NCBI RefSeq assembly: GCF_000472785.1 | Contig: NZ_AXAL01000008.1 | Coordinates: 124,001-188,000 of the forward strand | DNA: 64,000 nt | Direction: 5' to 3' | From: Mesorhizobium loti CJ3sym | GTDB taxonomy: Bacteria; Pseudomonadota; Alphaproteobacteria; Rhizobiales; Rhizobiaceae | In this document: positions 1 to 8,770 of the stretch, in pieces | Position numbering within the stretch: the first letter of the stretch is position 1 | How the letters are laid out: every line of letters begins with the position of its first letter | The notes under the pieces: model-generated | Seen by the model: the letters and a program-made list of their open reading frames with translations, nothing else | What the model was told of the DNA's origin: nothing | The model's database searches: none | Translations under genes and position numbers: made by a program

Positions 1-585
1 GTGCCGCAGGAGCAGGCGCAATCGGCGTGGGAGCAACGCGCCGCCGCCAATCTCAATGCGATCGCGCCGCTTCCCCGCCAGGCCTTCCTGCTGGTTGCCG
101 TCGAAGGCTTCAGCGAGGACGAGGCGGCCGAGATCCTCGACGTCGGCGATCAGCAATTCTCCGAGTTGCTTGCCCAGGCAAGCAATGAGATTTCCCGCCA
201 GGTGGCGACCGACGTGCTGATCATCGAGGACGAACCGCTGATCGCCATGGACATCGAAGAAATGGTCGAGAGCCTCGGCCATCGCGTCGTTGGAACGGCG
301 CGCACCCATGCCGAAGCGGTGACGATGTTCGGCAAGACGCGGCCGAAGATGGTGCTGGCCGATATCCAGCTCGCCGACGGCAGCTCGGGCATCGAGGCGG
401 TCAACGAAATCCTGTCGTCAACTTCAGTGCCGGTGATCTTCATCACCGCCTTTCCCGAGCGCCTGTTGACCGGCGAGCGCCCCGAACCGGCCTTCCTGGT
501 GACCAAGCCGTTCAATCCCGACATGGTCAAGGCGTTGATCAGCCAGGCGCTGTTCTTCGACCGCCAGGCGAAGGCCGCCGCATAG
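1..585 (+). CDS. phyR: PhyR general stress anti-anti-sigma response regulator (5' truncated by window)
   Basis: The product carries the end of a sigma-like (ECF sigma region 4-like) segment at visible residues 1-65, with PRQAFLLVAVEGFSEDEAAEIL, followed by a receiver domain from about residue 70. The receiver has acidic residues E76/D77, phospho-acceptor D121 (VLADIQL) and K169 in the TKPFNPD motif. In the PhyR family, phosphorylation lets the sigma-like domain sequester the anti-sigma factor NepR and free EcfG. Full-length PhyR is about 265 residues, so roughly 70 residues lie upstream of the window and the GTG at base 1 is not the true start. nepR and ecfG are not visible and may lie upstream. 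Confidence 0.93.
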   Translation: MPQEQAQSAWEQRAAANLNAIAPLPRQAFLLVAVEGFSEDEAAEILDVGDQQFSELLAQASNEISRQVATDVLIIEDEPLIAMDIEEMVESLGHRVVGTARTHAEAVTMFGKTRPKMVLADIQLADGSSGIEAVNEILSSTSVPVIFITAFPERLLTGERPEPAFLVTKPFNPDMVKALISQALFFDRQAKAAA

Positions 586-622
586 TTTCGCTGCCTCTAA
601 GCAGAAACACACAACATCGAAA

Positions 623-655
623 GCCGGCTGATGCGATGCATCGGCCGGCCTTTTT
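623..655 (+). terminator. Rho-independent terminator of phyR
   Basis: Stem GCCGGCTGATG / CATCGGCCGGC (11 bp, one G-T pair) around loop CGATG, followed by five T. It lies 37 bp past the phyR stop. Confidence 0.8.
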
Positions 656-737
656 GCAATCGGACCCATCATCCCTGAATTTTGAGGCCCGCTCCGCCTC
701 TAACGGTTTGCAAGCATCGTCTTTTTCGGCAAAAGGT

Positions 738-762
738 GGAACAAACCGCATCCACTCACGTT
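738..762 (+). promoter_or_regulatory. EcfG-type promoter for the DUF1328 gene
   Basis: GGAAC (738-742), a 16-bp spacer and CGTT (759-762) match the alphaproteobacterial general-stress sigma factor EcfG consensus exactly. The element ends 30 bp before the ATG at 793. Confidence 0.8.
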
Positions 763-792
763 TTCATCGCACCCTTCGGAAGGAGATGAACC

Positions 793-957
793 ATGCTTTA
801 CTGGGCGCTCGTATTTTTCGTCGTGGCAATCATAGCCGGTGCGCTTGGTTTCGGCGGCATCGCCGGCACATCCGCTGGCATAGCGCAGATATTGTTCTTC
901 ATCTTCCTCGCTTTCCTGGTCATCTCGCTCCTGGCCGGCCTGTTCAAACGGGCGTGA
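793..957 (+). CDS. DUF1328 small membrane protein
   Basis: A 54-residue, almost wholly hydrophobic protein beginning [20 protein letters not shown] and ending LLAGLFKRA. Two membrane segments (about residues 4-22 and 30-50) flank a [11 protein letters not shown] linker, as in the DUF1328/YtjA family. A strong AGGAG site lies 7 bp before the ATG. The function of the family is unknown. The EcfG-type promoter directly upstream and the adjacent phyR suggest an envelope-stress role. The call rests on sequence resemblance and size. Confidence 0.85.
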   Translation: MLYWALVFFVVAIIAGALGFGGIAGTSAGIAQILFFIFLAFLVISLLAGLFKRA

Positions 958-1090
958 GCGAACGTAGATCCGAGCGAACACTGGAAGCCGCACCCCTCAA
1001 ACGGTTTCCAGCCACCGCCGGGCGGTATCCTTTAGGGGACACCGTCCGGCGGACCGCTTTAGGGACAGTTTTCCTGGGAAATTTCATTTT

Positions 1091-1115
1091 GGAACCCATT
1101 CAACAGTAAGCCGTT
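1091..1115 (+). promoter_or_regulatory. EcfG-type promoter for the HWE kinase gene
   Basis: GGAAC (1091-1095), 16 bp, CGTT (1112-1115). It ends 29 bp before the kinase start codon at 1145. Confidence 0.8.
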
Positions 1116-1144
1116 CAGCCTGAGTTGGGTGGACAGATTGACCG

Positions 1145-2179
1145 ATGCGCTCCAGGACTGACGACAAAACGGAAGGCGCGCGGAGCGACGAAGTCATCGC
1201 CCTGCATCCGGCGGAAAATGGCATGCAGCTTGGCCGGGCCCTTCTCCACGCATTGCACAATGCGGGCATTTCCGTCCTCTATCAGGATCGCGAAATGAAG
1301 ACCGTATGGGCCCGCAACATGCGTGCGCCATGGGTATCGGACGGTGCTGATGGCAATGGCATTTTGCCGATGGCGCAGGCTGACCGTATCACCGCCGCCA
1401 AGCGTGATGTGATCGCTACCGGTAATCCGGTGCGGCTTGAAATCAGCGTTCCGGTCGAGAACGGCGTCCGCTGGTTTCAGGTTTGGGTCGACGCCGACCG
1501 CGGCGACGCCGGCGACGTGCAAGGTGTCGTCACCACCATGGTCGAGACGACCGAGCAGAAGCGGCGCGAACAGACACTGACAACGCTGCTGCGCGAGGTC
1601 AGCCACCGCTCCAAGAATCTGCTGGCGATCATCCAGAGCATCGCCACCCAGACCGGTCGCTATTCCGACGGCATCGGCGATTTTCTGACGCGGTTTCGCG
1701 GCCGGCTGCAGTCGCTGGCCTCCTCCCAGGATTTGGTGACATCCTCCAACTGGCGCGGTGCGGCGCTTCATGAACTGGTGACGAGCCAGATCGGCCGCTA
1801 TGGCACGAACACATCGCACAGCCTGCGCTTCCGGGGCGCCAATCCCTATCTCAATCCCAACGCCGCGCTGCATATCGGCCTGGCGATGCATGAACTCGCC
1901 GTCAACTCGGTCAGCTACGGCGCCCTGTCGCGGCCGGATGGATACGTCGAGCTGACCGCCGATCTCAACACCGCGGCGACCGGTGAGGTCGCCTTGTCGC
2001 TGACATGGGCCGAAACCATAGGGGGCAGTGGCGGCCGGGCCCATCAGAAGCGCTTCGGCAGCGTCGCGCTGGAGCGGGTGGTGCCGGCGTCGCTGAGCGG
2101 AACTGCAAGCCTCGATATCGCGGATGGCCATCTTGAATATCGCCTGGTCGTTCCGCACAGCAATTTCGAGACGCCGTAA
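1145..2179 (+). CDS. PAS-HWE family sensor histidine kinase, putative PhyR-pathway kinase
   Basis: A 344-residue soluble kinase without membrane segments. Residues about 35-140 form a PAS-like sensor ending in VETTEQKRRE. The H box REVSHRSKNLL places the phospho-histidine at H154. The N box is HELAVNSVSYG (N254), and the WAE near residues 288-290 is the W-x-E signature of HWE kinases. HWE and HisKA_2 kinases are the usual phosphodonors of PhyR, so linkage to phyR and the EcfG promoter suggest a stress-response kinase under positive feedback; this is inference. The ribosome binding site is weak. Confidence 0.85.
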   Translation: MRSRTDDKTEGARSDEVIALHPAENGMQLGRALLHALHNAGISVLYQDREMKTVWARNMRAPWVSDGADGNGILPMAQADRITAAKRDVIATGNPVRLEISVPVENGVRWFQVWVDADRGDAGDVQGVVTTMVETTEQKRREQTLTTLLREVSHRSKNLLAIIQSIATQTGRYSDGIGDFLTRFRGRLQSLASSQDLVTSSNWRGAALHELVTSQIGRYGTNTSHSLRFRGANPYLNPNAALHIGLAMHELAVNSVSYGALSRPDGYVELTADLNTAATGEVALSLTWAETIGGSGGRAHQKRFGSVALERVVPASLSGTASLDIADGHLEYRLVVPHSNFETP

Positions 2180-2294
2180 TCGCCCTACCGCAAGCAGCGA
2201 TCCTTAACCGGCTGTTCACCATAAGGGCGGATGCTGTTTTACCCAGATACCGCTGCAACCCGTTGGGGTTTCGGCATGGTGTGGGGAGGAGCGC

Positions 2295-2471
2295 TTGACG
2301 GTCGCCGACATGAACAGACTGGAACAGGCCGCTCGTATTTCGATGGGCGAGTTTCAGGATCCCGAGACGTCCGTGGAACCGCTTTCATCACCGCACCACA
2401 GCCTGCTATGGGGCATCGTGCTGGCGGCGGCGGCGACAATTCTTCTCATCGCCTTCTTCCAGTTGAGCTGA
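2295..2471 (+). CDS. Small single-span membrane protein, hypothetical
   Basis: A 58-residue protein with a TTG start chosen because GGGGAGGA at 2283-2290 is correctly spaced from TTG 2295, whereas the in-frame ATG at 2310 has no ribosome binding site. The acidic N-terminal part (MNRLEQAARISMGEFQDPE) is followed by one C-terminal membrane span, LLWGIVLAAAATILLIAFF, so it is probably tail-anchored. It lies 115 bp after the HWE kinase on the same strand. I do not recognise a family. Confidence 0.6.
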   Translation: MTVADMNRLEQAARISMGEFQDPETSVEPLSSPHHSLLWGIVLAAAATILLIAFFQLS

Positions 2472-2554
2472 CCGAAATCCGCCCTCCGGTGGCCCTGCCT
2501 CGGTGTTAACCGCTTGCAGCGCTGACATTATTTGCATGTGCCCCCAGTCGGTCA

Positions 2555-2579
2555 GGAACTTTGGCCGATATGGGCCGTT
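2555..2579 (+). promoter_or_regulatory. EcfG-type promoter for the 108-residue gene
   Basis: GGAAC (2555-2559), 16 bp, CGTT (2576-2579), 22 bp before the GTG at 2602. Confidence 0.75.
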
Positions 2580-2601
2580 ATTATGGCGAGAGGACGTCGC
2601 C

Positions 2602-2928
2602 GTGGAACACATCGCTGCATTGCTGCTGGTCATTGGCTGTTCGAACACGATGGCCGACTGTCGTGAATTGCAGGTGCCTGTCAGTATCTTCGCGACTGCT
2701 GACGAGTGCACCGCGGAGCGGCCCTTCGCGATGGGTGACGTGCAGGGACAGGCACAGCATATCGTTGCCAGATGTCTTGCTGTCGATCCCGCGCTTGAGG
2801 ATGATTATGATCAGATCGTCTGGAAGGTGCGCTCCGATGGAAATCTCGACGCATCGCTTGCGGTTTCCAGTCTCGTCATGGCATCTAACACCATACGCCC
2901 AGAAAAAGACTATCTTAGCCAACAATAA
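2602..2928 (+). CDS. Hypothetical stress-linked protein of 108 residues
   Basis: GTG start chosen because it sits just downstream of both the EcfG-type promoter and an AGAGGA site; an upstream in-frame ATG at 2503 would precede the promoter. The N-terminus is hydrophobic (VEHIAALLLVIGCSN), followed by MADCRELQVPVSIFATADEC and ARCLAVDPALEDD, with four cysteines. It resembles an uncharacterised rhizobial family as I recall it. A weak signal peptide or lipobox (VIGC) is possible, which would place it in the envelope. No enzymatic motif is seen. Confidence 0.6.
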   Translation: MEHIAALLLVIGCSNTMADCRELQVPVSIFATADECTAERPFAMGDVQGQAQHIVARCLAVDPALEDDYDQIVWKVRSDGNLDASLAVSSLVMASNTIRPEKDYLSQQ

Positions 2929-3011
2929 ATTCGAGCAGCAAAGGCCGTCATTTCGTGCTAAATGGCTGTTGGAGCTTACCAAAGTGTGGACACAAAGTGA
3001 GGAGTGACTCA

Positions 3012-3269
3012 ATGCGGAAGATGATTATTGCCGTGCTCGCCGTAGCTGCCCTTAGCGGCTGTACCTCGACCGAGCAGGACGTGGTTGGCGGCGGCTTGAT
3101 TGGCGCCGGTGTCGGCGGTCTGGTCGGCGGCGGCAAGGGCGCGCTGATCGGTGCGGCTGTCGGTGCAGGGTCCGGCCTGCTGGTGCGCAGGCTGCAGGGC
3201 GGCTATTGCCAGTATCGTGGTCATCATCGTGACGGCCGCGTCTACTACTACAGGGCCCGCTGCAACTAG
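3012..3269 (+). CDS. Glycine-zipper lipoprotein
   Basis: An 85-residue product with a type II signal peptide ending in lipobox LSGC (C17). It continues with a glycine-zipper stretch (residues about 25-58: VVGGGLIGAGVGGLVGG and GALIGAAVGAGSGLL) and a basic aromatic tail rich in Y, R and H. This fits the OsmB/YMGG-like outer-membrane lipoprotein group. An AGGAG site lies about 7 bp before the ATG. It is monocistronic, with its own terminator downstream. No EcfG element was seen upstream. Confidence 0.8.
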   Translation: MRKMIIAVLAVAALSGCTSTEQDVVGGGLIGAGVGGLVGGGKGALIGAAVGAGSGLLVRRLQGGYCQYRGHHRDGRVYYYRARCN

Positions 3270-3285
3270 TTCAGCCATATCGGTC

Positions 3286-3319
3286 AATCCGGGGACCAGC
3301 TGGCTGGTCCCTGGATTTT
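3286..3319 (+). terminator. Terminator of the lipoprotein gene
   Basis: Arms AATCCGGGGACCAG and CTGGTCCCTGGATT (14 bp, one G-T) around CTGG, ending in TTTT. Confidence 0.75.
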
Positions 3320-3360
3320 CACGCCTGATGATCTATTCTCTCTAATGTGAGGGTGCGACG

Positions 3361-5073
3361 TTAGTCCGTGAACGGAATTCTTATTTCCACCTTCAGACCA
3401 TCGACCTGATAATCGCGTTTGATCGTGCCGCGCAGTTCGCGCGTGACATTGAGGTCGATCAGCTTGGTGCCGAACCCGGTCTCCGCTGGCGCCTCGACCT
3501 TCTTCATCCCGGACTCCCGCCAGTTCAGTGCCAGCGTTCGTTCGCGCCCGCGCCCTTCGAACGACCAGTCCACCTTTAGAGCGCCGACAAAAGTTCCGGC
3601 TTCGCCATATTTCAGCGCATTGGTCGCCAGTTCATGGAAGGTCAGGCCAAGCGCCTGCGTCGTGGTCTCGTCGAGCAGCACCTCGGGTCCTGACACCAGG
3701 CCCTCGGGCAGGTCCTTACCAAACACCTGGCCAAGTTCGATGCGCAGGAGATCGGCGAGATCGGCCTTCTGCCAGCGCGAGCGCGTCAGCATGTCCTGGG
3801 AAGCCGCCATCGCCTGCAACCGGGCCGAAAAGGATGCTGAAAACTCGTTGACATCGGTCGCCCGCGAAGCCGTCTGCCGCGCGATCGCCAGCACTCTGGT
3901 GATCGAATTCTTGATGCGATGCTTCATCTCCTGCAGCATCAGGTCCTTGTCGAGCAGGCTCTTTTCGGTCGTCTCGTGCAGGCGTGACGCCGCTTCATAG
4001 GCCCGCTCCTGATAGCGCGCCACCAGCGCGATGGCACCGGCCGCGAGCAGTCCGAACAGCCCCAGCATCACCGGAATGGCGCGCGACGACGGCTGCGAGA
4101 AAGCGCTGGTCGGCCTGAACAGCACGGTCCACGGGCGGCCGGCCACCGTGATCTTGCGGGTGACCAGCAGCCGGTCGCCAAAGGACGGAGCCGGCGGCGT
4201 TTCGGAGCGGAACAACAGATTGTCGCCGTTTACCGCCGCACCATCATAGATCTCGGTGTTAACCGGCAGCAGCGGCGCGCGGCTCAACGCGACCTGGAAC
4301 AGATCCCGGGCCCGGAAGGCCGCGTAGAGAAAGCCCGCGGTCGAGGATCGCGATGCGTTGATGACCTCCGGTGCTGTTTCGACATTGAGCCGCACGAAGA
4401 CCAGGAAACCGGTGAACGTCTGCGCAGCACCCGTGCCCTGGCCAAGTTGCAGCAGCCCGCTGGCGTGCTGCTGGTCATCGGCCATTGCCTGCTCGATCGC
4501 CGTGCGCCGCACCGGTTCGCTGAACATGTCGTAGCCGATGGCGGCCTGGTTGGACGGGTCCAGCGGCTCGAACAGCATGATGGGCGCGCGCCAGGGCTGC
4601 GTCGTGTCCGGATAGACCGGATGGCTGGCGCCAAAATCGTGGAGGATGTCGCGTTCGACCGCCGCCTCGTCGCCCGTTTTGGCCAGCCCGAGGAAGCCAA
4701 TGCCGCGCAGGCCGGCGAAATTGTTGTCGACATCCAGCGCATTGAAGAACGCCTTGAACTCGCTCTGCGAGATATCGCCATTGCGGGCATCGAACAGGGC
4801 CTGTGTCGACCGCAGCAGCGACAGATGCAGGTCGATCCGGCTCTCGATCCGGTTGAGCGCGTCGTCGGCCGCCGCTTCGAACTTGATGCGAGAGGCTTCC
4901 TGCGTCGCGAAATAGGCGAACCCCGCCATGGTCATGCTGATCAGCGCAACGGCGATGAACGCGACTATCGGAAAAAGCTTCTTCAACGGATGATGCGGTC
5001 CAGATGATGCGGTCCAGGTGCAATACCGGACTTTTATGGGCAAGTCGCCAGGACAACACAATGGCAAGGCCAA
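3361..5073 (-). CDS. CHASE-domain membrane HWE histidine kinase
   Basis: A 570-residue sensor kinase. A membrane segment at about 33-54 and another at about 334-354 enclose a periplasmic CHASE domain (about 85-290) with the motif GYDMFSEPVRR. The cytoplasmic part has H box QEMKHRIKNS (H385), the HWE-type RLQAMAASQDMLTRSRW helix, N box HELATNALKYG and the W-x-E motif in LNWRES. The CHASE class is thought to bind small extracellular ligands. No receiver gene is adjacent, so it may feed a distant response regulator or PhyR. The exact start is uncertain: about 25 residues precede the first membrane segment and the ribosome binding site is unclear. Confidence 0.88.
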   Translation of the reverse strand: MALPLCCPGDLPIKVRYCTWTASSGPHHPLKKLFPIVAFIAVALISMTMAGFAYFATQEASRIKFEAAADDALNRIESRIDLHLSLLRSTQALFDARNGDISQSEFKAFFNALDVDNNFAGLRGIGFLGLAKTGDEAAVERDILHDFGASHPVYPDTTQPWRAPIMLFEPLDPSNQAAIGYDMFSEPVRRTAIEQAMADDQQHASGLLQLGQGTGAAQTFTGFLVFVRLNVETAPEVINASRSSTAGFLYAAFRARDLFQVALSRAPLLPVNTEIYDGAAVNGDNLLFRSETPPAPSFGDRLLVTRKITVAGRPWTVLFRPTSAFSQPSSRAIPVMLGLFGLLAAGAIALVARYQERAYEAASRLHETTEKSLLDKDLMLQEMKHRIKNSITRVLAIARQTASRATDVNEFSASFSARLQAMAASQDMLTRSRWQKADLADLLRIELGQVFGKDLPEGLVSGPEVLLDETTTQALGLTFHELATNALKYGEAGTFVGALKVDWSFEGRGRERTLALNWRESGMKKVEAPAETGFGTKLIDLNVTRELRGTIKRDYQVDGLKVEIRIPFTD

Positions 5074-5151
5074 GCCATCGTGATTACTGGCACATCACGT
5101 GAGTAGTAACCGGCCATACCCGATGAGCGCATACCGTACCGCCGACACGCC

Positions 5152-5949
<798 letters not shown>

Positions 5950-5964
5950 GTCGCTTCTCCTTCC

Positions 5965-7317
5965 CTAGACGCGCTTGCGATAGACGGTGTCGAGCCACAC
6001 CGCGATGACCAGAACGGCGCCGACGACGATGCTTTGCAGCGGCGAGTCGACGCCAAGCAGCACCATGCCGGACTGCAGTGACTGCATCAAAAGCGCGCCG
6101 AGCATGGCGCCGATGATCGTTCCCGAGCCGCCGGCCAGCGACGTGCCGCCGATGACGGCGGCGGCAATCACAAGCAACTCATCCAATGTGCCAAGCACAT
6201 TGGTCGACGAATTCTGCCGGGCGGACGAGATCGCGGCGGCGATCGTGGCCAGCACACCCATGATCATGAACACCTTCATGGTGATCCAGCGCGTGTTGAT
6301 GCCGGCGAGATTGGCGGCTTCAGGATTGCCGCCGATGGCAAAGACATAGCGGCCGAAACGGGTACGGTTGGTGACGAAGGTCATGATCAGGCCGACCGCG
6401 ATCGCCATCAATACCGGTATGGCGATGCCGTGCGCGATGAACAGGCCGCCCGCGGGCACGGTGATGTTGTTGGCCGCCGCATAGCGGTTCACGATGCCGA
6501 TCGGCCAAGGATAGGAATTGGCGAGCCAGACGGCTCCCAAAATAACGGCGCAGGTGACCACGCCGAGCAGCGTCTCCGCCCAGATCGGCCGCAGGGGAAA
6601 GCGGAAACGCTTGCGCTGCACGCGTCCGTTGAACAGCGCAAACACCACCGCCAGGCAAGCGACGATGCCGACGACCCAGCTCCATTTTGCCCCGATCGAT
6701 CCTGCCGGCCCGCCGCCCATCAGCTGGAAGGTGGCATCGAGCGGCGCCACGGTCTGGCCCGAGGTGACCCACCAGGCGGCACCGCGCCAGATCAGCAACC
6801 CACCCAGTGTGACGATGAAAGCCGGCACTTCGAGATAGGCGATGATGAAACCCTGGAAGGCACCAATCAGCAAGCCGAGCGCGAGGCCGATGACCAGGGC
6901 CAGGACCCAGATCCAAGGATTGCCAAGTTCGAGCCCGACAAACCGCACCAGGAAATGCACTTGCGCAAAGCCCATGACCATGCCGATCACGCCTTCGGCG
7001 GAGCCGACGGACAGGTCGATGTTGCGCATGACGATGACCAGCACCATGCCACAGGCCATGATGGCGACGGCGGAGGTCTGCACCGACAGGTTCCACAGAT
7101 TGCGCGGCGTGAGAAAGGTGCGGCTGTCGAAATCGAGCGGATTGACGCCGAGACGCAGGCTGGAAATGATATGCAGCCCGATCCAGATGATCAGCAGCGC
7201 GCCGACCATGCCAAGCATGCGGGTATCGATCTCGGTTGCTTTCAGGAACCGCGCCAGCGCGCCGAGTTCCGACGCACGCGCGGTATCGGCCTGCGGGTTG
7301 GACGTCGTATCGGTCAT
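5965..7317 (-). CDS. xylH: XylH-like sugar ABC transporter permease
   Basis: A 450-residue inner-membrane permease of the branched-chain/sugar (BPD_transp_2) type with about ten or more hydrophobic spans. Conserved pieces include MACGMVLVIVMRNIDLSVGS near residue 95, AYLEVPAFIVTLGGLL and TRFGRYVFAIGGNPEAANLAGI. The long insert between about residues 215 and 300 matches the extended XylH subgroup rather than the roughly 330-residue RbsC. It sits between xylF and the ATPase gene. A perfect hairpin in the xylF-xylH gap probably tunes its level relative to the binding protein. Confidence 0.88.
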   Translation of the reverse strand: MTDTTSNPQADTARASELGALARFLKATEIDTRMLGMVGALLIIWIGLHIISSLRLGVNPLDFDSRTFLTPRNLWNLSVQTSAVAIMACGMVLVIVMRNIDLSVGSAEGVIGMVMGFAQVHFLVRFVGLELGNPWIWVLALVIGLALGLLIGAFQGFIIAYLEVPAFIVTLGGLLIWRGAAWWVTSGQTVAPLDATFQLMGGGPAGSIGAKWSWVVGIVACLAVVFALFNGRVQRKRFRFPLRPIWAETLLGVVTCAVILGAVWLANSYPWPIGIVNRYAAANNITVPAGGLFIAHGIAIPVLMAIAVGLIMTFVTNRTRFGRYVFAIGGNPEAANLAGINTRWITMKVFMIMGVLATIAAAISSARQNSSTNVLGTLDELLVIAAAVIGGTSLAGGSGTIIGAMLGALLMQSLQSGMVLLGVDSPLQSIVVGAVLVIAVWLDTVYRKRV

Positions 7318-7407
7318 GATTTCCTCCCACCGGCTGGGCGTCTGACGCGGATGCCGAAACCAGCCTAGAAGCTATCCGCCAGAGGCGGAAACACAAATCT
7401 TTTTGAG

Positions 7408-7438
7408 AAAACGCCGCGGCTTGGGGCCGCGGCGTTTT
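7408..7438 (-). terminator. Intercistronic hairpin between xylF and xylH
   Basis: A perfect 13-bp stem (7408-7420 with 7426-7438) around a 5-nt loop, with the T run contributed by the end of the stem. It could act as a partial terminator or as a 3' stabiliser of the xylF message. Confidence 0.7.
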
Positions 7439-7459
7439 TATCTTTTCAGGCGGTCAAGT

Positions 7460-8500
7460 TTAGTTGCAGGCCGCGACGCTGCCGGCGGCGACGCCCGCGC
7501 AGACTTCGTCCTTCTTGATCCAGCCGGCGTCGATGACGACCTTGAGATTGTCCTTGGTGATGGCGACCGGGGTCAGGAACAGCGACTTGACGGTGTTGCC
7601 GCCAGGCGTCGTGAAGTCCTTCGCGCCGGCAATGTCGGTCATCTTCTTGCCGTCGGCCAGTTGCGAGGCGATCTCGGCGGCATTCTTGCCGAGTTCGCGC
7701 GCGTCCTTCCACACCGACACGGTCTGGGTGCCGAGCGCGATGCGGTTCAGGGCGGCATGGTCGCCATCCTGGCCCGAGACCGGCACGGTGCCGGCGAGAC
7801 CTTGCGCCGTCAGCGCCGCGACAACGCCGCCGGCGGTGCCGTCATTGGCCGCGACCACGGCATCGACCTTGTTGTCGTTGGCGGTCAGGAACTGTTCCAT
7901 GTTCTTCTGGGCGTTGGCGGGCAGCCAGCCGTCCGTATAGGCCTCACCGACATTCTTGATCTTGCCGCTGTCGATGGCCGCCTTGAGCACTTCCATCGAG
8001 CCCGAGAACAGGAAATCTGCGTTCGGATCGGAGCCCGAGCCCTTGATGAAGACATAGTTGCCTTCCGGCTTGGCCTTGAACACAGCGCTCGCCTGCAAGC
8101 GGCCGACTTCCTTGTTGTCGAAGGTCAGGTAGAAGACATCCTTGTTCTCGATCAGGCGGTCATAGCCGACGACAGGAATGCCTTCGTCCAGCGCCTTCTG
8201 GACCGCCGGGCCGATCGCCGAGGCGTCCTGCGCCAGGATAATCAGCGAATTGGCGCCCTGCGAGATCAGGCTTTCGACATCGGTGAGCTGCTTGCCGGGA
8301 TTGGACTGCGCGTCGGCGGAGATGTACTTGTCGCCAGATGCTTCCAGTGCGGCCTTGATGGCGGCTTCATCGGTCTTCCAGCGCTCTTCCTGGAAGTTGG
8401 ACCACGAAACGCCGACAACCTTGTCCTTCGCCTGCGCGACCGACGCAAGCGTCAGCGACATGGCGACACCCGCCAGGATGGCGGCTGTGAATCTCTTCAT
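7460..8500 (-). CDS. xylF: XylF-like periplasmic sugar-binding protein
   Basis: A 346-residue protein. The start is fixed by GGGAGGA 5 bp before the ATG. A signal peptide ends near VAQA-KDK (about residue 24). The mature part is a periplasmic binding protein type 1 fold with [42 protein letters not shown] and [12 protein letters not shown], all typical of D-xylose-binding proteins. First gene of the minus-strand ABC operon, divergent from the ROK regulator with two operator-like palindromes upstream. D-xylose is the best guess; a related sugar is possible. Confidence 0.88.
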   Translation of the reverse strand: MKRFTAAILAGVAMSLTLASVAQAKDKVVGVSWSNFQEERWKTDEAAIKAALEASGDKYISADAQSNPGKQLTDVESLISQGANSLIILAQDASAIGPAVQKALDEGIPVVGYDRLIENKDVFYLTFDNKEVGRLQASAVFKAKPEGNYVFIKGSGSDPNADFLFSGSMEVLKAAIDSGKIKNVGEAYTDGWLPANAQKNMEQFLTANDNKVDAVVAANDGTAGGVVAALTAQGLAGTVPVSGQDGDHAALNRIALGTQTVSVWKDARELGKNAAEIASQLADGKKMTDIAGAKDFTTPGGNTVKSLFLTPVAITKDNLKVVIDAGWIKKDEVCAGVAAGSVAACN

Positions 8501-8564
8501 TGTATCCTCCCTGCGCCGCGTATGGCGCGACCAAACTGGCCCGAAGGCCGGCACAAAGGCTCTA

Positions 8565-8585
8565 TTTTTTCGAGCCTCGAAAAAA
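8565..8585. promoter_or_regulatory. Perfect inverted repeat, probable ROK operator 1
   Basis: Six T, CGAG, a central C at 8575, CTCG, six A: a perfect 10-bp-arm palindrome 65 bp upstream of the xylF start. AT-rich flanks around a GC core are typical of ROK (Mlc/NagC-like) sites. Confidence 0.65.
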
Positions 8586-8648
8586 CACTGGTCCAACACC
8601 GGAACGCTGTCAACATCGATTCTGATGGATTTTGATGTCCCCGCGAAT

Positions 8649-8669
8649 TTTTTTCGAGCCTCGGAATAA
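8649..8669. promoter_or_regulatory. Imperfect second copy, probable ROK operator 2
   Basis: T6-CGAG-C-CTCG-GAATAA shares the full left arm and core of the site at 8565-8585. The two centres (8575 and 8659) are 84 bp apart, eight helical turns. Confidence 0.6.
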
Positions 8670-8770
8670 ATAAATGACAGGACGGGCCGCTTCTGCCAGT
8701 ATTTGACCGTGTCGTCGGCTGTGTTCGAGGGGCCGGAAGAACCGCGGCGACCGGGAGGATGTGAGAAAGC

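Noticed and set aside
150-530. Long minus-strand frame antisense to phyR
   Set aside because: High-GC codon shadow of a strongly conserved gene; no ribosome binding site and no family resemblance.
6430-7368. 312-residue plus-strand frame opposite xylH
   Set aside because: Antisense shadow of a well-conserved permease; its composition is typical of reversed membrane protein codons.
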